Shown: one piece after another, positions 15,834-24,247 of the stretch
Layout: each line of letters begins with the position of its first letter
How positions within the stretch are numbered: the first letter of the stretch is position 1
Assembly (NCBI GenBank): GCA_016212925.1
Contig: JACRDF010000047.1
Location: 396,121 to 460,120 of the forward strand
DNA length: 64,000 nucleotides
Origin: Desulfomonile tiedjei
Lineage (GTDB): Bacteria > Desulfobacterota > Desulfomonilia > Desulfomonilales > Desulfomonilaceae
Direction of reading: 5' to 3'
Notes under the pieces: generated by a model
What the model saw: only the letters and a program-made list of their open reading frames with translations
Told to the model about the DNA's origin: nothing
Databases searched by the model: none
Translations under genes and position numbers: made by a program

Positions 15834-16634
15834 ATGAACAAGTTCAAAGCAGTCGTGGAATATGATGGGACGGCTTACCACGGCTGGCAGTTGCAGAAGG
15901 ACCTTCCCACGATTCAAGGGCAGATGGAGAAAACCCTGGAGCGTATAGTGGGCAAGGCGACCCGAGTGCACGGTTCCGGACGGACTGATGCGGGCGTCCA
16001 CGCTGTAGGGCAGGTGGCTCACTTTTCGACGGATTGGTCTCATACTCCGGAGGAGCTTTGGAGGGCATGCAATGCCTTGCTGCCCCCGGACATTGCAGTG
16101 CGAAGCCTGGAGCACGCGGCCGATGATTTTCACGCACGGCATTCCGCGCACTCGAAGACCTATGTATATCAGATTCTGAATCGTCCTCTCCGGTCACCCC
16201 TGTTACGCCTCTACTCATGGCACATCCCTTTGCCACTCGACTCATCCTTGATGGCAGCGGCAGCGGCACACCTGGTGGGAAGCCACGATTTTGCAGCATT
16301 CGGGTCCCCAACCGACGGCACTACCTCGACCGTCAGGGAAGTTCTCCTCGCGCGATGGGATGGAAATGCAAGTCACTGTATTCTAGAATTCACTATTTGT
16401 GCTTCAGGGTTCCTCAGGTACATGGTCCGGTCCATAGTGGGCACACTGGTAATGGTGGGTAGGAAAAGGATTCAGCCCGAGGACTTCTTGCACATACTTG
16501 AATCGTGCGATCGGTCTCAATCAGGGCCGACCGCGCCTCCACACGGCCTGTTGCTGAAATCGGTGGAATACGAATCGAAACAGGCGATAAGCCTGTCCGA
16601 CGCAATACCATCGCGGAGCAACCTTGATGTTTGA
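15834..16634 (+). CDS. truA: tRNA pseudouridine(38-40) synthase
   Basis: A 266-residue TruA that isomerises uridines 38-40 in the anticodon arm. The catalytic aspartate is D52 in GSGRTDAGVHAVGQ. YDGTAYHGWQLQ at the N-terminus, the KTYVYQI strand and FLRYMVRSIVGTLVMVG near the C-terminus are all standard. Its stop overlaps the start of the next gene by 8 bp, suggesting coupled translation. Confidence 0.96.
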   Translation: MNKFKAVVEYDGTAYHGWQLQKDLPTIQGQMEKTLERIVGKATRVHGSGRTDAGVHAVGQVAHFSTDWSHTPEELWRACNALLPPDIAVRSLEHAADDFHARHSAHSKTYVYQILNRPLRSPLLRLYSWHIPLPLDSSLMAAAAAHLVGSHDFAAFGSPTDGTTSTVREVLLARWDGNASHCILEFTICASGFLRYMVRSIVGTLVMVGRKRIQPEDFLHILESCDRSQSGPTAPPHGLLLKSVEYESKQAISLSDAIPSRSNLDV

Positions 16635-17559
16635 ACCTGTTTACCTGCGGACGCTCAGGGCGGGCGCTCTGTCTGCGAAGGTTGAAAAAGCGCGGGAGAT
16701 GCTCAAAGACTGTTACGTGTGTCCTAGAAACTGCCGTGTGAACCGGCTGGAAGACGAGACCGGATTCTGCGGCATCGGAAAACTTGCTAAGGCCTCTTCG
16801 GCCAACCCTCATTTCGGAGAAGAGTCGCCACTTGTAGGCTCCGGAGGCTCAGGAACCATTTTCTTTACCTCCTGCAACCTCAAGTGTGTTTTTTGCCAGA
16901 ACTACGAAATCAGCCACCTCATGGAAGGCGAAGATGTGGATACCCCGACCCTTGGAGGGGTTATGCTGGGCCTGCAGCGCATGGGATGCCACAACATCAA
17001 CTTCGTGACACCCTCGCACGTTGTTCCGCAGATCCTCGAAGCGGTAAACTGGGCGGCTGGAAATGGTCTCCAAGTCCCGCTCGTGTACAACACAGGGGGG
17101 TACGATTCCGTCGAAACTCTGCAACTTCTCGATGGAGTGGTAGACATTTACATGCCGGATATCAAATTCATGGACCCGAAGATCTGCAAGGATATGATGG
17201 ACGCGGAGGACTATCCTGAAATCGTGCACCACGCTATTCTGGAGATGCACAGGCAGGTGGGGGACCTTGAGCTTGACAGCCGTGGAATCGCCACGCGAGG
17301 GCTCCTGGTCCGCCATCTGGTGATGCCCAACGAGCTTGCCGGGACCCGTGAAGCCATGAGATTCCTTGCCAAAGAGGTCTCCGCAAACACGTACGTTAAT
17401 ATCATGGATCAATATAGGCCATGCGGTCGAGCCTTTGATCAGCCGGAAATCAACCGGTCGGTCAATCATCAAGAATACGTCGAGGCTATCGGGATGGCAC
17501 AGCAGGAAGGGATAACACGACTGGACGAAAGGGTCGGAGCCAGAATGAGGTTCTTTTAG
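16627..17559 (+). CDS. PflA-like radical SAM protein
   Basis: A 310-residue radical SAM enzyme of the YfkA/PflX-like group often annotated as a pyruvate-formate-lyase-activating-like protein. The cluster motif is C83xxxC87xxC90 (CNLKCVFCQNY). An N-terminal Cys set (C29, C32, C36, C48 in CYVCPRNC and FCGIG) may bind a second metal. The ATG at 16627 overlaps truA; a TTG lies one codon earlier. No glycyl radical enzyme is nearby, so the substrate is unknown. Confidence 0.85.
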   Translation: MFEPVYLRTLRAGALSAKVEKAREMLKDCYVCPRNCRVNRLEDETGFCGIGKLAKASSANPHFGEESPLVGSGGSGTIFFTSCNLKCVFCQNYEISHLMEGEDVDTPTLGGVMLGLQRMGCHNINFVTPSHVVPQILEAVNWAAGNGLQVPLVYNTGGYDSVETLQLLDGVVDIYMPDIKFMDPKICKDMMDAEDYPEIVHHAILEMHRQVGDLELDSRGIATRGLLVRHLVMPNELAGTREAMRFLAKEVSANTYVNIMDQYRPCGRAFDQPEINRSVNHQEYVEAIGMAQQEGITRLDERVGARMRFF

Positions 17560-17692
17560 GAAAACATCATCGACCGGCGGACAGGGGAGACGGATCATGA
17601 AGTTTTTTGGGACTTGAATCTTCGCATTGTCTGTTAAGTTCAAATGCTAACAGACGTTTTTTTAAACATCCAACGAAGGAAGGCCATTGCTT

Positions 17693-17763
<71 letters not shown>

Positions 17764-17874
17764 GCTGCGGACAGGTCGCCCAATTTTCCCGCACCGGCGT
17801 GCTCTGGTGGGTCTCCTCATAGTCGTTTGGACGCTGCTTTTAGCAACCGGTACATTTAAAGGAAAGGAAGCAGG

Positions 17875-18348
17875 ATGCGTAGAATTAATCCGCAGTATGC
17901 AGAAATGATCCGGGCCGGGGTAAATGAATCGCCATACTTCCAATTGTTGTCAATGAAGCTTGTCGAATTCGACATCGGTAGTTCGCTGCTGGAAATCGTG
18001 GTCGAAAAAGCAAAGCACCTTCAGCCCTTCGGATTTGTTCATGGCGGGGTTTTCTCGTCAATCGTAGACGCGGCCACGTTTTGGGCGGTATACCCGGAAG
18101 TTGATGAGAATACGGGGATGACGTCCGTGGACCTGAAGCTCAACTACCTGGCCCCATGTTCTGACGGCAAGCTAATTGCGCGAGGAAAGCGGATCAAACT
18201 CGGGAAAACCCTTGGGCTGGGCAAAGCCGAGGTGACCGACCAGGACGGTCGCATCCTCGCTCATGGAACCTCCACACTGATCGTACTCCCCGATCTGACC
18301 TTTGCCAACAAAGGCGCTCTGCCCCCGAAATTCATCCATGAACAGTGA
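17875..18348 (+). CDS. PaaI/YdiI-like hotdog thioesterase
   Basis: A 157-residue single hotdog domain. The motif FVHGGVFSSIVDAATFWAV (about residues 54-72) carries the HGG helix of acyl-CoA thioesterases, and TSVDLKLNYLAP forms the next strand. It would hydrolyse acyl- or aryl-CoA esters in the cytosol; the substrate is unknown. GGAAAGGA precedes the ATG. The C-terminal tail is slightly longer than usual. Confidence 0.85.
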   Translation: MRRINPQYAEMIRAGVNESPYFQLLSMKLVEFDIGSSLLEIVVEKAKHLQPFGFVHGGVFSSIVDAATFWAVYPEVDENTGMTSVDLKLNYLAPCSDGKLIARGKRIKLGKTLGLGKAEVTDQDGRILAHGTSTLIVLPDLTFANKGALPPKFIHEQ

Positions 18349-18513
18349 ATGGGAAAAGGCTTTTGGTGCAAAGACGCCTCGTAGCCATGCCCGCAGCCGT
18401 TTTTTCAGAAGGCGCTTTCCGATGATTCGCGTTTGAACCCTTGACGCGGTCTGCAATGATCTGGTACAAGCTATGTTCTAGGTGTAACGATGAATCCTTC
18501 CCGACGTCGCCGA

Positions 18514-18645
18514 GGAAGCGGCCGTCGCCGGTGACCGGGAGAGGGCGATCTGGAGTTACTGAACCCGTCAGGTCCGGGAGGAAGCAGCGGAAGTAATCTC
18601 GGGGATCGGCCCCCAAACCCGATCACCGGTCACGGTCGTTTCCCT
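18514..18645 (+). ncRNA. ffs: Signal recognition particle RNA, small bacterial type
   Basis: The universally conserved apical loop is present at 18567-18588: GTCAGGTCCGG followed by GAGGAAGCAGC. The flanks GAGTTACT and AGTAATC pair, and further out GTGACCGG pairs with CCGGTCAC and GGAAGCGGCCGT with the GGTCGTTTCC side, giving one long hairpin. It lies just upstream of dnaX, the common bacterial arrangement. The ends are estimated from pairing and are uncertain by about 15 nt. Confidence 0.9.
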
Positions 18646-18667
18646 TCCAATCGGATGTCTCACAAGC

Positions 18668-20437
18668 ATGCCTTCTTATCTCGTTTTAGCTCGAAAATAC
18701 AGGCCAAGCACATTCAGTGACGTGGTGGGTCAGGACCACGTTGTAAAGACGCTCCAGAACTCTATTCTTTCAGGCCGCGTAGCGCACGCTTTTCTGTTTT
18801 GCGGGGTGAGAGGAGTCGGCAAAACCACCGTGGCCCGGATTCTTGCAAAAGCCCTGAACTGCTCCGGCCGGCAAGAAGGACAGACCGATCCGTGCAACGA
18901 GTGCTCTTCGTGCAAGGAGATCGGCTCGGGCATTAGTGTGGACGTTCAGGAGATTGACGGGGCTTCTCATACTTCCGTGGAAAATATTAGGGAAATTAAC
19001 GAGAACATAAAATATCCCCCTGTCAGTTCACCGTACAAGATCATTATCATCGACGAAGTTCACATGATTTCCATCAACGCATTCAATGCGTTGCTAAAGA
19101 CCCTCGAAGAACCGCCCGCGCATGCGAAGTTCATCTTCGCCACCACTGAGGCGCACAAAGTCCCGCCCACGATCAATTCTCGGTGCCAGCGGTTCAATTT
19201 CAAGACCATTACCATGCGGGATATCATCTCTGGCATGTCGGGGATTCTTGCCCAAGAAGGTATTGAAGCGGATGAAGAGGCCCTGGCTCTTATTGCCAGA
19301 GAAGCACAGGGTTCGTTCAGAGACGCTCTGAGCCTACTCGACCAGGTGATAGCGTTCGGCGCCGAACGGATAACTTCGGACGATGTGGTAGGAATCCTTG
19401 GAATTGCAGGCCGCAACTGTTTCGGCCGTTTAATGGGTTCAATTCTCGATCGGGATCGCGCTTCAGCTCTGGGTTTGATTCACGAAATCTTTCAGGAGGG
19501 TTATGACCCGGAACAGTTTGTCCTGGATATGATTCAGTACTTGAGGAATCTGATTATGGTTGCGGCTGTGCCGAAGAGCGCTCGGCCCGACGGCATGGTA
19601 GACGCTCCGCCCTCTGAAGTGGAAGAAATGGAAGCCCTGGCCTCCAAAACCTCGGGAGAAGAACTCCAGAACCTGTTCAGCATTGTGCTTCGCAGCGAAG
19701 CCGAGGTGAAGCGCTCGGGCAATCCTTCGGTCGCGGTAGAGATGCTGGCGCTAAAGATGGCTTACGCACCGAGCCTAAAGGACCTCTCGGAGATAATCCA
19801 TATCATTGATTCCAGCGCCACAGCCGGAACAGGCGCTGCACGTCCCGAAGCTAGAAGCGCGATCGAGCCGCCTGCTCGTGTCAAATCGAAGGGGCCTGCA
19901 AGCGACAAAGCCGCTGTCCCGAACAAACCGGAGACTAAACGGTTTGAGCCTGAGGAAGATGTGCAGGAACCCCCCACGGACTCGTTCACCATAACCAGAG
20001 TTGTACCCGTGCCCGCGGGCAATCCGGACGAAGTCTGGGCAAGTCTGAAGGACCGATTGAGCGAGTCAGGGGCGGACGGGTTCCTGCGAGCCATCATGGA
20101 CCACGGGAACCTCATTTCATTCGGGCCCACGGAAGTGGAGATCGGTTTTCACAAAGCATTCTACAAAGAAGAATTCGAAAGCAAATTAAAAACCAAGCCA
20201 CAAGTTATGGAAATATTCGAGGAATTCTTCGGAGACGCAAAACTCAAGATCCTGACTCTGGCGCAGGAAACTTCTCTGGATACCCAAAAACCCTATTCGG
20301 TTCAGGCTGACGGCCAAACCGATCTGGACCGGGCCCTAAGACATGAGGCGATAGAGAATCCTATCACCAAGGCGGTATTGGCTGAATTTGAGGATAGCTC
20401 CATCGAGGAAATCAATATACTATCCTCCAAACCGTGA
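18668..20437 (+). CDS. dnaX: DNA polymerase III subunit gamma/tau
   Basis: A 589-residue clamp-loader ATPase. Walker A is GVRGVGKTT (residues 46-54). The zinc site is C65, C76, C79 and C82. Walker B is IIIDEVHMIS near 124, and the SRC-finger region reads PPTINSRCQRFNF. The C-terminal part after about 390 is a linker rich in P, A and E plus a tau-like domain. It directly follows SRP RNA. I see no slippery A-run that would clearly give a shortened gamma form. Confidence 0.97.
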   Translation: MPSYLVLARKYRPSTFSDVVGQDHVVKTLQNSILSGRVAHAFLFCGVRGVGKTTVARILAKALNCSGRQEGQTDPCNECSSCKEIGSGISVDVQEIDGASHTSVENIREINENIKYPPVSSPYKIIIIDEVHMISINAFNALLKTLEEPPAHAKFIFATTEAHKVPPTINSRCQRFNFKTITMRDIISGMSGILAQEGIEADEEALALIAREAQGSFRDALSLLDQVIAFGAERITSDDVVGILGIAGRNCFGRLMGSILDRDRASALGLIHEIFQEGYDPEQFVLDMIQYLRNLIMVAAVPKSARPDGMVDAPPSEVEEMEALASKTSGEELQNLFSIVLRSEAEVKRSGNPSVAVEMLALKMAYAPSLKDLSEIIHIIDSSATAGTGAARPEARSAIEPPARVKSKGPASDKAAVPNKPETKRFEPEEDVQEPPTDSFTITRVVPVPAGNPDEVWASLKDRLSESGADGFLRAIMDHGNLISFGPTEVEIGFHKAFYKEEFESKLKTKPQVMEIFEEFFGDAKLKILTLAQETSLDTQKPYSVQADGQTDLDRALRHEAIENPITKAVLAEFEDSSIEEINILSSKP

Positions 20438-20550
20438 CAGACCGTAACGTTGTTTCTCGCGATCGAGGAGGCGGAAAGCCTGCCCACTTGACAGACCGCG
20501 GGCAAACTTTTAACCTTAACGATACAAAGCCCTTGTGCAGGAGAATGGTC

Positions 20551-20877
20551 ATGGCAGGATGCAAAAGTTGCTCGGGATGTTCTCCGGAACCGAGCCCACA
20601 GGTAACCAAGAAGGCCGAGAAATTGGAAAAAGGAGAGCGATCCGGCAACCCGCGTTATCCCCTCATCTTTGTTGGCAAACAGGCAATCTACACTGATGAC
20701 AGCGCCCAAATGATTGTAACAGTTGTCTCGGACAATTCGGATGATGCTTGCGACTGCTTTAGTCTTAAGCCTCAACGGATACTCAAGGACGCCCGGGAAC
20801 GGCACAAGTTGGACGAACCCTTTGAAGCAACCCAACCTGCCAGTGAGAATTGCTGGAAATTACGTGCCCTGATTTGA
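20551..20877 (+). CDS. Small CxxCxxC-motif protein after dnaX
   Basis: A 108-residue protein starting MAGCKSCSGCSPEP. The N-terminal CKSCSGC could bind a metal or an iron-sulfur cluster; further Cys occur in DDACDC and ENCW. A middle strand set (YPLIFVGKQAIYTDD, QMIVTVVSDN) looks folded. The ATG at 20551 is a few bases after AGGAGA; the frame runs back to dnaX. I do not recognise the family. ybaB and recR, the usual genes after dnaX, are absent here. Confidence 0.6.
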   Translation: MAGCKSCSGCSPEPSPQVTKKAEKLEKGERSGNPRYPLIFVGKQAIYTDDSAQMIVTVVSDNSDDACDCFSLKPQRILKDARERHKLDEPFEATQPASENCWKLRALI

Positions 20878-21159
20878 TGCATTAGAAAAGGCAGATTCTG
20901 AGTCAATTTTCAGAGTCATCGCTTAATGCGGCCACTGTTTCTATTGCGCTAAGCGCGTCCAAACCTTTACACCCACACGGATAACATTTCCGGCCGGATC
21001 AAACCGGCGGCTGTTGTGCGGGTGTATACCTCAGTGGTAGAACCCGCCGACATTGTGAGCAGCCACGGTTTTGCGGTTGCCCCGCGGCGGCCGGGGTTGA
21101 ATTATGTAAGAGCGATTGCATGCAAGTTGTCTTAGCCTGGCGAAAAGGGAAAGACTGCA

Positions 21160-21879
21160 ATGAAAGATTATTACCCTGAGCAATTGGCGGAGCAGAATGG
21201 TGAGGGAGGGAAGCCTGCGCTGGTAGCGGTTAATGACAAGGTATACGACGTTTCCGGCAGCAAGAGATGGATTCGCGGCAGTCATATGAAGCGCCATCAG
21301 GCCGGTCAGGACCTGACCAATGAGATTCAAGGCGCTCCACACGGGTTGGAAGTTTTCGAACGCGTTCTTTTGGTGGGCAATTACGTCCACCGTGCCGAAG
21401 AGCCATCCGCGGGATTAAAAGGAAGGATCGAGGCATGGTTGGACCGGCGGCCGTTTTTCAGGAGACATCCTCATCCCGCGGTAGTCCATTATCCCGTTGG
21501 CATGCTTTCCGCTGCGCCGGTTTTCTATGTGCTCGCTCTGGCAACCGGCTCTTCTCGAACGGAATGGGTTGCGTATTGTTGCTTGCTTGTCGGTTTATTG
21601 ACCATTCCTGCCGCCATGGTCACGGGCTATTTCACTTGGTGGATCAACTACGACCTGGTTGATTCGCCCATAATCCTTATGAAGCGCAGGCTTGCGTGGA
21701 TCGCACTGTTTGTGGCCCCTATTTCATTTTGTGTAAGGACTTTTCTGGTGGTCGATCCGCTTCGCATCGGTGATTCTTTTGTGATGTTTTACCTCGCAGC
21801 CACATTCATACTGGCTGGCCTGGCAACGTACATTGGTTTTCTCGGCGGAAAACTGACCTTTCCGTATAGCCACAACTAG
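21160..21879 (+). CDS. Cytochrome b5-like heme domain fused to DUF2231 membrane domain
   Basis: A 239-residue protein. Residues 1-80 resemble a cytochrome b5/steroid-binding domain: YYPEQLAEQNG, VYDVSGSKRW, then HQAGQDLTNEI and GAPHG with candidate heme-ligand histidines. From about 100 on it is a DUF2231-type membrane domain: HPHPAVVHYPVGMLSA with conserved His, then about four membrane segments. It would be a membrane-anchored b-type redox protein. AAAGGGA precedes the ATG. It leads a same-strand run with the UbiA gene. Confidence 0.8.
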   Translation: MKDYYPEQLAEQNGEGGKPALVAVNDKVYDVSGSKRWIRGSHMKRHQAGQDLTNEIQGAPHGLEVFERVLLVGNYVHRAEEPSAGLKGRIEAWLDRRPFFRRHPHPAVVHYPVGMLSAAPVFYVLALATGSSRTEWVAYCCLLVGLLTIPAAMVTGYFTWWINYDLVDSPIILMKRRLAWIALFVAPISFCVRTFLVVDPLRIGDSFVMFYLAATFILAGLATYIGFLGGKLTFPYSHN

Positions 21880-21941
21880 AGCGACCATACCGCACAAATC
21901 GGTACGGATCGGCCCGAACCGAACCCTCCCACGGAGCGTCC

Positions 21942-22904
21942 ATGAGACAACAGGCCGTCGGTGAACTTGCAGAACCCCGAACCCGTGTGACGGTTGCGAA
22001 ATTGAAACTGCTATTCGGGCTCTCCCGGACTCCTCACGGCCTGCTGGATTTGGCAACCCCTGCAATGGCTGCGTTATTGTGTTTGGGGCATTTCCCGCCA
22101 CCGTCAGTGGTAATTGTTGGGTTGATCACCGCTTTCGCCGGTTACACCGCGGTCTACGCCCTGAACGATCTGGTGGATTTTCACGTGGACAAGGAAAGAC
22201 TGTCCGCCACGAAAGATCTGGAAGACACGCGTCGTGTTGATGAAATCATGGTCAGGCATCCGTTGGCCCAGGGATTGATCCCATTCCGGAGCGGCCTTGC
22301 CTGGTTCAGTTCGTGGGCTTTGGTGGCACTCGCGGGAGCTTGGTGGCTCAATCCTTTCTGCGCGGCCCTCTTTGTAGGGTCTGCTACCCTGGAAATCGTG
22401 TACTGCAAACTTTTGCGGATCACCCATCTCAAGGTAATACCGTCTGCAATTGTGAAGGCCACCGGAGGGCTCGCAGGGGTTTACGCTGTGACCCCCTCCG
22501 CTCCTATGGGATTTGTTGCGGTCCTTTTTCTTTGGCTCGCCGCGTGGGAGGTCGGGGGCCAGAACATTCCCAATGACATTGTGGACATGGAGGCGGACCA
22601 GCGAGTCTCGGCCCGGACTACCCTGACCGTGAAAGGGGTCCGGGAGTCAGTTTTCAGGATCGTTGCCGCGGTTTCCATGGCGGCGTTCGGCGGCATAGCC
22701 GTTTACTGGGTTGCCGGTTCCGGACTCAGATGGATCTATCCCTTGGGGGCTGTGGTCCTTGGCTGGAAGCTCCTTTTGGAGCCAGCGCGAACACTGTATT
22801 ACAATCCCGGCGAAAACGCGGCCGCCTCACTGTTCAACAGTGCCAGCTACATGCCCGCGGCGTTCCTCGTGCTTGCCGTTCTGTCCATCTACTTTCCCTT
22901 TTGA
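21942..22904 (+). CDS. UbiA-family prenyltransferase
   Basis: A 320-residue integral membrane prenyltransferase with about eight to nine membrane segments. The first Asp-rich motif is NDLVDFHVDKER (near residue 75) and the second NDIVDMEADQRVSARTT (near 212), which bind magnesium-prenyl diphosphate. It could prenylate an aromatic ring (quinone, heme, chlorin) or a lipid; the motif does not tell which. It sits 62 bp after the b5/DUF2231 gene and 42 bp before a methyltransferase. Confidence 0.88.
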   Translation: MRQQAVGELAEPRTRVTVAKLKLLFGLSRTPHGLLDLATPAMAALLCLGHFPPPSVVIVGLITAFAGYTAVYALNDLVDFHVDKERLSATKDLEDTRRVDEIMVRHPLAQGLIPFRSGLAWFSSWALVALAGAWWLNPFCAALFVGSATLEIVYCKLLRITHLKVIPSAIVKATGGLAGVYAVTPSAPMGFVAVLFLWLAAWEVGGQNIPNDIVDMEADQRVSARTTLTVKGVRESVFRIVAAVSMAAFGGIAVYWVAGSGLRWIYPLGAVVLGWKLLLEPARTLYYNPGENAAASLFNSASYMPAAFLVLAVLSIYFPF

Positions 22905-22946
22905 TGGGAATCCTCAGAGCCTCGGAGCGTCTATCAGGTAATAAAG

Positions 22947-23576
22947 ATGGTCGGCACAGATCAATCCAAGAAGGAACAAATGCTCATGAATTGGCCCGAA
23001 CGGGTCTGGATATACAGCCCTGTTCGAGTCTTCTTCCTGAAACGCGAAATGGACAAGTGGATTCGACTGACCGGGAACGCGCCGGTGGATAATGCACTGG
23101 AGGTCGGCTGCGGTTTGGGCAAGGGAGCGCAACTCTTGGTGGAAAAAATGGGCTTCAAGCGAGTAACCGCTTTCGATCTGGAAGAAATCCTAATCCGCCG
23201 CGCATACAGGAACCTTCCCGCCCGATTCCGGCAATCAATCGGCTTTTACGTTGGCGACGCGCAGGACCTGCCCTTCTCGGACAATGCTTTTGGCGCGGTG
23301 GTCAACTTTGGCATCATCCACCATGTCCTGGATTGGCGCCGTTGCATCCGAGAGATCGGCAGGGTACTGAAAAAGGGCGGTATATTCTATTTTGAGGAGA
23401 TTTTCCCGCCCCTGTACGCGAACTTTCTCCTCAAGCGCATGCTTCGCCATCCGACCGAAGACCGCTTCTACGCAACCGAATTTGTCGAGGCTTTGTGTAA
23501 AGCCGGTCTTCGCCTCGTGGAAGGAGTAAACACCAACTCCAGATACGGTATTGTCGGAGCGGCACTCAAGCTATAA
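22947..23576 (+). CDS. Class I SAM-dependent methyltransferase
   Basis: A 209-residue Rossmann methyltransferase of the UbiE/Methyltransf_11 type. SAM motif I is ALEVGCGLGKGAQLL (about residues 50-64), the acidic motif II is VTAFDLEE, then DAQDLPFSDNAFGAVV and the strand GGIFYFEEIFP. It follows the UbiA gene closely, so methylation of a prenylated product is plausible but unproven. Confidence 0.85.
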   Translation: MVGTDQSKKEQMLMNWPERVWIYSPVRVFFLKREMDKWIRLTGNAPVDNALEVGCGLGKGAQLLVEKMGFKRVTAFDLEEILIRRAYRNLPARFRQSIGFYVGDAQDLPFSDNAFGAVVNFGIIHHVLDWRRCIREIGRVLKKGGIFYFEEIFPPLYANFLLKRMLRHPTEDRFYATEFVEALCKAGLRLVEGVNTNSRYGIVGAALKL

Positions 23577-23596
23577 GTGCGATCGAAACATCCGTG

Positions 23597-24214
23597 TCAG
23601 GTCGGGCGAAATAACCTCGGTATGAATCCCGGCACTTCGGATCTGTACTTCCGATACTCGTCACCTAACTTCGCCAGGAGCCTCTTTTCCTCGATTCGCG
23701 CGCCGATTATCAAATAAAGGGACAGCGCTATATTGGTGACCAGAGCGGTGTCGTTCAGGTTTCGGCTCCATAGGAGTATGAGACCGGCCAGGAATTGCGG
23801 ATGGCGTACAACTCCATAAATTCCCCAGGTGACAAGCTCGGTTTCACTCGCACGCGGTCGCGAACCGATCCCCAGGGCACTCAAGCCCAGGAAGCGCCAT
23901 ATGTTGATCCATCTGAAGGATAGGTAGAACATTACGGCAGCAACCACCCACAAGGATAGCTGTGCCCATCGGAACGGTCCGTGCCAGTGCCAGATACTCG
24001 TTTCGCCTTCCCTAGGAATGAGCCACCACACCAAAGCCAACGTGGCCACCGCCACAACACTGTAAATCAGCCGATAGTACGGACCGAGGTAGTGGCTTAC
24101 AACGCGGGTTTTGCCTATGGGGCCTTCGCTATTCAGAAGAGAATGGACCACACACCAGACAATCCAAAGAGCCGCGGTGGTCGCCAGTCGCCCGGCTTGC
24201 GACCAATCCATCAT
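23597..24214 (-). CDS. Integral membrane methyltransferase (ICMT/NnrU-like)
   Basis: A 205-residue membrane protein with about five membrane segments. The C-terminal signature GVVRHPQFLAGLILLW followed by EEKRLLAKLGDEYRKYRSEV is typical of the isoprenylcysteine/phospholipid methyltransferase fold, which methylates lipids or prenylated substrates with SAM. It converges with the preceding methyltransferase gene and is 33 bp downstream of the radical SAM gene on the same strand. Confidence 0.8.
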   Translation of the reverse strand: MMDWSQAGRLATTAALWIVWCVVHSLLNSEGPIGKTRVVSHYLGPYYRLIYSVVAVATLALVWWLIPREGETSIWHWHGPFRWAQLSLWVVAAVMFYLSFRWINIWRFLGLSALGIGSRPRASETELVTWGIYGVVRHPQFLAGLILLWSRNLNDTALVTNIALSLYLIIGARIEEKRLLAKLGDEYRKYRSEVPGFIPRLFRPT

Positions 24215-24247
24215 GGTAACTCGCAGGTTTTGAAAGCATTTCTAACG

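Noticed and set aside
21016..21046. tRNA-like start GCGGGTGTATACCTCAGTGG upstream of the b5/DUF2231 gene
   Set aside because: It resembles the acceptor and D-arm of a glycine tRNA, but no anticodon arm, T-arm or 3' acceptor follows, and the piece folds as a simple 6-bp hairpin. Probably chance.
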